Assembly (NCBI RefSeq): GCF_005222705.1
Contig: NZ_STGF01000030.1
Span: 1 to 64,000, forward strand
DNA: 64,000 bases
From: Paenibacillus sp. SY21-1
Lineage (GTDB): Bacteria; Bacillota; Bacilli; Paenibacillales; Paenibacillaceae
Direction of reading: 5' to 3'
The notes beneath the pieces were generated by a model. That model worked only from the letters and a program-made list of their open reading frames with translations, had not been told where the DNA came from and made no database searches. Position 1 is the first letter of the stretch, and each line of letters starts with the position of its first letter. Positions 58,600 through 64,000 of this stretch are shown here, in pieces. The position numbers and the translations under genes were made by a program.

Positions 58600-60363
58600 T
58601 TATGCGTACAAAGTGCCGCCTCCCGTCTTGAACGCTTCCGCTTTTTCCTTCATGCCGGCTTCGATAGCCTCTACCGTCCCGATGCCATTCTGCTCGGCGT
58701 ACTCGCGAATATCCTGCGTAATGCGCATGCTGCAAAACTTAGGACCGCACATCGAGCAAAAATGGGCCGTCTTCGCCCCTTCTGCCGGAAGCGTCTCGTC
58801 ATGGTACGCCATCGCCCGCTCGGGATCTAGCGACAAATGGAACTGGTCGCGCCAACGGAACTCGAACCGCGCCTTCGACAAGGCGTCGTCCCGCTGCTGA
58901 GCCTGCGGATGACCTTTGGCCAGGTCCGCCGCATGCGCCGCTATTTTGTAGGTGATAACGCCTTCCTTCACGTCGTCCTTGTTCGGCAGACCCAGATGCT
59001 CCTTCGGCGTAACGTAACACAGCATCGCCGTACCGTACCAGCCGATCATCGCCGCTCCGATTGCCGAGGTAATATGGTCATAGCCGGGAGCTATGTCTGT
59101 CGTAAGCGGTCCAAGCGTGTAGAACGGAGCCTCGTCGCATACTTCAAGCTGGCGGTCCATATTCTCCTTGATCAAATGCATCGGAACATGGCCCGGACCT
59201 TCGATCATCACTTGAACATCATGCTTCCATGCAATCTTTGTCAGCTCGCCAAGCGTGTCCAGCTCCGCAAACTGGGCGGCATCGTTGGCGTCGGCTATCG
59301 ATCCGGGCCTGAGCCCGTCACCCAACGAGAATGCAACATCATAGGCTTTCATAATTTCGCATATGTCCTCGAAATGCGTATAAAGAAAATTTTCGCTGTG
59401 ATGGGCCAGACACCATGCCGCCATGATCGAACCGCCGCGCGAAACGATGCCCGTCACCCGTTTGGCCGTAAGCGGTATGTACCTGAGCAGTACGCCCGCA
59501 TGGATGGTAAAATAATCGACACCCTGCTCCGCCTGCTCAATCAGAGTGTCGCGAAAAACTTCCCAGCTTAGCTCCTCCGCCTTGCCGTTCACCTTCTCCA
59601 GCGCCTGGTAAATGGGCACGGTGCCTACGGGAACCGGCGAATTGCGCACAATCCATTCCCTTGTCGTATGAATATTTTTTCCCGTAGACAAATCCATTAT
59701 CGTATCCGCTCCCCAGCGGGTCGCCCACGTCATTTTTTCGACCTCCTCCTCGATGGAAGAAGCAACCGCGGAGTTGCCGATGTTCGCGTTTATTTTGACA
59801 TGAAAATGGCGGCCAATAATCATCGGCTCGCTCTCCGGGTGATTAATATTGGCCGGTATAATAGCGCGGCCGCTGGCAATTTCCTGACGAACGAACGCCG
59901 GCTCCATTCCTTCGCGGATGGCGACATACTCCATTTCCGGCGTCACAATGCCTTGACGGGCATAGTGCAGCTGCGTCACATTGCAGCCCCGTTTGGCCCG
60001 GAGCGGCTGGCGGACCAAATTCGGAAAAAGCTCCGCTCCGCGCTGCGCAGCTTTTTCATCCGATGAATAGCCGTTGTCCTCGGGTCGCGTCTCCCTGCCC
60101 TCATAGCGCTCCGCATCGCCCCGTTCCTCAATCCATGCGCTTCGCAAGGCCGGCAGACCGCGTCTTGCATCCGCTTGGTAATCTACATCGGTGTACGGTC
60201 CACTGGAATCGTATACGCGGACGGGAGCGTTGCCGAACTCCTCCCCATGCCGGACGGCGCTTGCCGTCAGCGCGATTTCCCTCATGGGGACGCGCAGATC
60301 TTCCCGCGAGCCTTGTACATACGTTTTTTTGCTGCCCGGCAGCGTTTCACTATAAATGGCCAT
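58600..60363 (-). CDS. thiC: Phosphomethylpyrimidine synthase (HMP-P synthase)
   Basis: The ATG at 60363 follows GGGAGG and gives 587 residues, the normal length. The radical-SAM enzyme converts aminoimidazole ribotide to HMP-P for thiamine synthesis. Clear ThiC blocks are VRVYDSSGPYTD, VTPEMEYVAIREG, GNSAVASSIEEEVEKM, GADTIMDLSTGKNIHTTREWI, VQVMIEGPGHVPMHLI and the C-terminal cluster ligand motif CSMCGPKFCSM. A TPP riboswitch precedes it. Confidence 0.97.
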   Translation of the reverse strand: MAIYSETLPGSKKTYVQGSREDLRVPMREIALTASAVRHGEEFGNAPVRVYDSSGPYTDVDYQADARRGLPALRSAWIEERGDAERYEGRETRPEDNGYSSDEKAAQRGAELFPNLVRQPLRAKRGCNVTQLHYARQGIVTPEMEYVAIREGMEPAFVRQEIASGRAIIPANINHPESEPMIIGRHFHVKINANIGNSAVASSIEEEVEKMTWATRWGADTIMDLSTGKNIHTTREWIVRNSPVPVGTVPIYQALEKVNGKAEELSWEVFRDTLIEQAEQGVDYFTIHAGVLLRYIPLTAKRVTGIVSRGGSIMAAWCLAHHSENFLYTHFEDICEIMKAYDVAFSLGDGLRPGSIADANDAAQFAELDTLGELTKIAWKHDVQVMIEGPGHVPMHLIKENMDRQLEVCDEAPFYTLGPLTTDIAPGYDHITSAIGAAMIGWYGTAMLCYVTPKEHLGLPNKDDVKEGVITYKIAAHAADLAKGHPQAQQRDDALSKARFEFRWRDQFHLSLDPERAMAYHDETLPAEGAKTAHFCSMCGPKFCSMRITQDIREYAEQNGIGTVEAIEAGMKEKAEAFKTGGGTLYA

Positions 60364-60530
60364 AACAAAAACCTCCCAATGGAATAATAAGAATTCCGCC
60401 TGGAGGCCTATGCAAGCATATGGAAAGGTTGTTGCGCCATGACAAAGCAACGCCGCAATGGGCGAAATATGGACGCAAGCTTCTTGCCCGGCCGGCCCAT
60501 CGGGCGCCGCGATAGAGCGACGCGCCAAAA
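60364..60530. other. thiC leader, no gene seen
   Basis: Leader RNA sequence between the terminator hairpin and thiC. Short open frames are incidental. The total leader from aptamer to start is about 300 bases, long for this riboswitch. Confidence 0.5.
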
Positions 60531-60554
60531 AACCGCCCGGTCGAAGAAGCGGTT
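60531..60554 (-). terminator. Intrinsic terminator between riboswitch and thiC (expression platform)
   Basis: On the minus strand AACCGC pairs with GCGGTT (loop TTCTTCGACCGG) followed by TTTTTT, about 120 bases after the aptamer and 170 before thiC. It is positioned to stop transcription when TPP is bound. Confidence 0.6.
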
Positions 60555-60674
60555 GAATGGTAGCGTCGCATGCGTATGGGGTGAACCTGCGCAACGTAAC
60601 CGCCCACAATCCATTCAGGTGCATGGAAGCGGCAGGCCGCTGGCTTGAGCCCGGCATGAAATAAAACGTACATT

Positions 60675-60766
60675 CCCACTTTCCTACGCTGGCATAACCC
60701 AGATCAGGTTCAAAGGGACCAAAGCTTTCGCTTTATCTCAGCCGTTAAGGCGCCCCTAGTGGATTT
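60675..60766 (-). ncRNA. TPP riboswitch (THI element)
   Basis: On the minus strand: ACTAGGGGCGCC, then GGCTGAGA, CCCTTTGAACCTGATCTGG and GTTATGCCAGCGTAGG, the conserved core of the TPP aptamer in the right order. It controls thiC, probably by transcription termination at 60531-60554. Confidence 0.95.
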
Positions 60767-60824
60767 CCTTGTTAGACTATAACGCGTCAGGCAAACGGCT
60801 GTCAACCTGTACCTGCGCTTGCGG

Positions 60825-61982
60825 CTACAGCACGCTTTCGTTCAACAGCTTGATCCAGCAATCCGCCGTATGACGCCAGGTGAACGTTTGCTCGACCCGC
60901 TCGCGGCTGCGGCGGCCCATATGTTCACGCAGCGACCTGTTGCTCAGCAAATGATGCAGCCTTTCCTTTAGCTCCGTGCCGATCCGGTTCTGGTTCACCA
61001 AATAACCGGTTGAACCGTGGCGTATGATTTCTTTCATACCGCCGGCCCGGGTAGCGACAACCGGGATTCCGCATGACATCGCCTCCACATTGACAAGGCC
61101 AAACGCCTCCCGCGCGCCGGATGGGACTACTGCGACATCGGAGACGAGCATCCAGCCCGGAACCTCATGGTAAGGCACATAGGGGACAAAGCGCACATGC
61201 CCAGGACAAGCCTTGGCCATCTGCTCCAGCTTTCGCGCGTAAGCCGTTTTTCGGTGGGAGCCATAAAACGGGCTTCCGACTACAACAATGACCAGGTCCG
61301 GATGCAGCTTTGCCAGCTGGGGAGCGACGCGCAGCAAATGATGCACGCCCTTTAACGGGATCAGCCGCCCAATAAACAACACAACCTTTTTGCCGCTTAA
61401 TCCGCGTTTGGCGCGAAGCCTTTCCCTTGCGGCGGCGCCATCCGCCGAATACCGGGACACGAAGCGCGACGTATCGACGCCCGGATAGATGACGTGAAGC
61501 TTGGAGGATACCTCCGGCGCCTTCGCCATCACAACACGCCTGAGAAACTCGCTGTTGACGATGATTTTATCGGCCGCTTGCAGGCAGGTGTGCAGCATGG
61601 CCGGGGAAATATAAGGCGCACCGATAAACGTCGATGAATGCAAATATAGCCATACCCGCTTGCCCGGGTTCAATCGCTTCATCGTCAGCACATATTGCGG
61701 TCTGTTTTCGACATCGATGACATTCGGCGAATAGCTGCGCACGGCGCGCGCAACCTCTTGAATATACTTCCGCTTGCTTGCGGCGGAGAACCGCTCGCAG
61801 ACGACTCCTTTAAACGAGCCGCGCCGCGGCAGCCGCTTGCCAAGCCGGCCGTAAATACGCGGCTCGACATGCGGCTTCAGCAAAGGCGCAAATTTCTCAA
61901 CCACCCGTTCGACGGAACTGCTTCCCGAAGAGGGAATGGGGAACGAGCCTGGAGTTACAATCGCCATTTTAATAGGTGCCAT
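60825..61982 (-). CDS. Glycosyltransferase family 4, CotSA/YtcC-like
   Basis: A 385-residue GT-B protein: MAIVTPGSFPIPSSGSSSVE, IIVNSEFLRRVV, VIYPGVDTSRF, VLFIGRLIPLKGVHHLL and the donor site GAREAFGLVNVEAMSCGIPVVATRAGGMKEII. The N-terminal PSSGSSSVE loop and overall layout resemble the B. subtilis spore-coat transferase CotSA and its relative YtcC. Monocistronic, divergent in regulation from thiC. Likely acts on a spore or envelope glycan. Confidence 0.8.
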   Translation of the reverse strand: MAPIKMAIVTPGSFPIPSSGSSSVERVVEKFAPLLKPHVEPRIYGRLGKRLPRRGSFKGVVCERFSAASKRKYIQEVARAVRSYSPNVIDVENRPQYVLTMKRLNPGKRVWLYLHSSTFIGAPYISPAMLHTCLQAADKIIVNSEFLRRVVMAKAPEVSSKLHVIYPGVDTSRFVSRYSADGAAARERLRAKRGLSGKKVVLFIGRLIPLKGVHHLLRVAPQLAKLHPDLVIVVVGSPFYGSHRKTAYARKLEQMAKACPGHVRFVPYVPYHEVPGWMLVSDVAVVPSGAREAFGLVNVEAMSCGIPVVATRAGGMKEIIRHGSTGYLVNQNRIGTELKERLHHLLSNRSLREHMGRRSRERVEQTFTWRHTADCWIKLLNESVL

Positions 61983-62071
61983 GTATGCGTATGCCTCCCG
62001 AATATCTGCTGGTCATTGCAGTATCATACGCACAGGCTAGACAAGGCGGCACGGCATTCGGGCAATGCTCG

Positions 62072-63103
62072 TTACAGCTTGAATTTCATCTGGAACAACC
62101 CCGCTTTTCGCACCGCCATGTAGATAATGACGACGAGCGGACCAAGAAATACGCCGATTACGCCAACCAGCTTAAAGCCGACATACAAGCTTACAAGCGC
62201 GGAAAGGGCGCCGATTCCAACGGAATCTCCAATAATTTTGGGCTCGACGATTCTTCTGAACACGGTAATGAACACGAACATGATAAACAAGCCTACCCCC
62301 GTGTACACATCTCCGATTACCAACAGATAGACGGCCCACGGAACAAGCACGGAGCCTGTGCCGAGAATCGGCATAATATCCACGATTATAATAAGCAGAG
62401 CGATGGCCAGCGGGTACTTGATATCCAGAATGAGCAGACCGACAAGCGATAGGATATAGGTGAGCGCACTGAGAATAAATTGGGAGCGAAGAAAACCAAA
62501 AATCGATTTGCGCAAGTTGTTCAGCACATCGTTTACCTTGGGATGCGAATGCTCGTCGAACATCGACATAACCGTCGCCTTCATCGTATGTAAGCTATAG
62601 CTGATCATATAAACGGCCACAAGAAACACGATGAAAAAAATAAACATGCCGGGAATGCTTGAAGCAAACGCTATAACGGAGCTGGAGAGGGAACCGACCA
62701 TTCTCGTTAGCGCGCTGGTCAGCTCGTTAAGCCAATTTTCCAGCGTTGCAATGGTGTCGGGAGGGAGATTCTGGTACATCGATTGAGCCTGCTTCATGAT
62801 GTCGTCCACAAGCTCGCTTGCATTCTCAAAATAGCCCGGTACCTTTCTGAAAAAAGCAACAAGCTCAGCGATAAGCTTGACGCCAAGCAGAGCGATCAAG
62901 CCGATCAGAATAACGGTGAACAGGCTGCTGGACAGCGTGGCAGCCATCAGCCTGTTCATCCGGAGCCGCTTCATTAACAGCCTGTTGAGCGGCTCAAGCG
63001 AAATCGCTACAATAAACGCAAGCAAAAACGGCGCGCCGACCGTAAAGAGCAAATACAGCAGCAGCAGGCCAAGTGCCACAAACACAATGGTTTTTATCGA
63101 CAA
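62072..63103 (-). CDS. ytvI: YtvI-like sporulation integral membrane protein (AI-2E transporter family)
   Basis: A 343-residue protein with about seven to eight helices and the AI-2E/PerM layout: a long extracellular loop (about 75-160), FLRSQFILSALTYILSLVGL and IVDIMPILGTGSVLVPWAVY, PKIIGDSVGIGALSALVSLYVGFKLVGVIGVFLGP. The length and spacing fit YtvI, a sporulation-associated member with unknown substrate. The symbol is given on similarity by eye. A single gene ending just upstream of the glycosyltransferase at 61982. Confidence 0.78.
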   Translation of the reverse strand: MSIKTIVFVALGLLLLYLLFTVGAPFLLAFIVAISLEPLNRLLMKRLRMNRLMAATLSSSLFTVILIGLIALLGVKLIAELVAFFRKVPGYFENASELVDDIMKQAQSMYQNLPPDTIATLENWLNELTSALTRMVGSLSSSVIAFASSIPGMFIFFIVFLVAVYMISYSLHTMKATVMSMFDEHSHPKVNDVLNNLRKSIFGFLRSQFILSALTYILSLVGLLILDIKYPLAIALLIIIVDIMPILGTGSVLVPWAVYLLVIGDVYTGVGLFIMFVFITVFRRIVEPKIIGDSVGIGALSALVSLYVGFKLVGVIGVFLGPLVVIIYMAVRKAGLFQMKFKL

Positions 63104-63151
63104 GCAGGCTCCACTCCCTTCTACTAATGCTATATGCGGAAGGCGCCTCGC

Positions 63152-64000
63152 TTAAACCTCGATCCCGTCCAGCTTGGCGCTTCTTTGCAGAAAATCGGTG
63201 TTTTTATAATACATATCCTTAACGAGCAAATTCGGACCGCAGCAGGAGGCGGCTGGACAATGACAGTTGACTCCCGCGGCAAGCGGGTGGGCAAGCCAGC
63301 GATCGAACAGCGCGTCCAGACGGGCGTCGGCAATATTGCCAAAAGAAGGAACGTCAGAGAAGTCGGTCACGAATACTTCGCCTGTAAACAGATTGACATT
63401 CAATCGGTTTCGGCCATCCGGATCATTGCGAACGGTCACATTAGGCTCGCGGGACAAGCGATTGAGCAGCTTGCGCTCGGTTTCATTGTCGCCGCAATGG
63501 TAGAACGGCAGCGTCCCGAACAGCATCCATATCGACGGATCGCGCGTATCCAGCAGCTTCTCGATAGCCTGCAGCATATGCTCGCGGGACAGCACCGGCA
63601 AATCCTTTGCAAACGAGCTTGGATACATCGGATGAACCTCATGGCGCTGACAGCCCATTTCCACGATGAGACGGTGGATCTCCTCCATTTTGTCATAGGT
63701 GCGGTAATTAATCATCGATTCTGCGGATACAAGCACCCCTGCATCGCTCAAGCGGCGCGCGTTGTCCATCATCCGTTCGTACAGCTTGGCCGCCGTCGCC
63801 AGAGGCACCGCATGACCGGCTTTGGCAAAGCCGATCGCATGAAAGTCCTCGGCGGACGTGTAATTGAACGATATATGCATGACGTCCAGATAAGGAGCAA
63901 GCTGTTCATAACGGCTGTAAGGCAGCGTCACGTTGGAGTTGATCTGCGACCTCAGTCCGCGGCTGCGCGCATATTGCAGGAGCGGAACCATATAGTCGCG
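63152..64000 (-). CDS. yfkAB: Radical-SAM protein, YfkAB-like, C-terminal part (5' end outside window)
   Basis: The frame is open to the window edge; the first visible residues on the minus strand are within a TIM-barrel strand (LLQYARSRGLRSQINSN). The CxxxCxxC cluster motif must lie outside. The C-terminus has the CHCPAASCCGPN cysteine group and FTGEVFVTDFSDVPSFGNI, matching the YfkAB family of radical-SAM proteins with extra Fe-S ligands. Function in B. subtilis is unknown. Confidence 0.75.
   Translation of the reverse strand, partial: RDYMVPLLQYARSRGLRSQINSNVTLPYSRYEQLAPYLDVMHISFNYTSAEDFHAIGFAKAGHAVPLATAAKLYERMMDNARRLSDAGVLVSAESMINYRTYDKMEEIHRLIVEMGCQRHEVHPMYPSSFAKDLPVLSREHMLQAIEKLLDTRDPSIWMLFGTLPFYHCGDNETERKLLNRLSREPNVTVRNDPDGRNRLNVNLFTGEVFVTDFSDVPSFGNIADARLDALFDRWLAHPLAAGVNCHCPAASCCGPNLLVKDMYYKNTDFLQRSAKLDGIEV

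Overview
The window looks like the chromosome of a spore-forming Firmicute of the Paenibacillus type. Grounds: a GerE-type sporulation regulator, a YhcN/YlaJ spore lipoprotein, CgeB- and CotSA-like spore glycosyltransferases, YtvI and YfkAB homologues, a FapR-like operator before fabH, Fur and TPP control elements, and strong Shine-Dalgarno sites. There are two clearly different base-composition zones: roughly 0.6-21.9 kb is AT-rich, the rest is GC-rich.

The AT-rich zone is a single inserted element of about 21.25 kb that splits gerE. The C-terminal part of gerE (with its terminator) lies at 521-607 and the N-terminal part (with a good sigma-K promoter) at 21852-21997, both on the minus strand. 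Joining the halves at the shared 8-bp core TTAGAGAT restores a 74-residue GerE in frame. The element ends carry a perfect 16-bp inverted repeat next to the core, as expected for the attP arms of a large serine recombinase, and such a recombinase (536 aa) lies inside near one end. This is the architecture of developmentally excised sporulation-gene elements such as skin in sigK and SPbeta in spsM. Cargo, left to right: HNH nuclease plus an integrase-fold/zinc-ribbon partner, a decayed retropepsin-like gene, the serine recombinase with a 56-aa upstream ORF (candidate directionality factor), a DNA methyltransferase operon, a membrane PIN protein, a LytTR regulator, a RuvC-like resolvase, an archaeo-eukaryotic-type primase apparently split by a frameshift, a three-gene operon with a degenerate resolvase-like protein, a tyrosine recombinase, a GmrSD/DUF262-type protein, and a subtilase + AAA ATPase pair resembling the IetAS defence system.

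The GC-rich zone (22-64 kb) is dominated by surface-glycan genes. 22.1-28.1 kb: sortase, GtrA, GtrB-like transferase and a very large two-module mannosyltransferase-like protein. 28.3-31.1 kb: CapD/PglF-type dehydratase and a Rossmann protein. 32.1-39.7 kb: six glycosyltransferases in one operon. 40.1-43.9 kb: rfbB, rfbA, a glycosyltransferase and a nucleotide-sugar dehydrogenase. 47.4-50.2 kb: an operon of small helical proteins headed by a glycosyltransferase-like protein. 50.4-56.2 kb: a 1928-aa protein made largely of decapeptide repeats. Many of these proteins share an Arg/Lys-rich segment, often followed by a Gly-Tyr-x-x-Gly motif. Several operons have sigma-K-like -10 boxes (CATAnnnTA). 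I infer a spore-surface glycoprotein locus of the sigma-K/GerE type, whose regulator gene next door is controlled by DNA rearrangement.

The rest is housekeeping: fabH, two FecCD iron-siderophore permeases behind a Fur box, thiC behind a TPP riboswitch, a CotSA-like glycosyltransferase, ytvI, and a radical-SAM yfkAB-like gene running off the right edge. I saw no rRNA, tRNA or CRISPR array.
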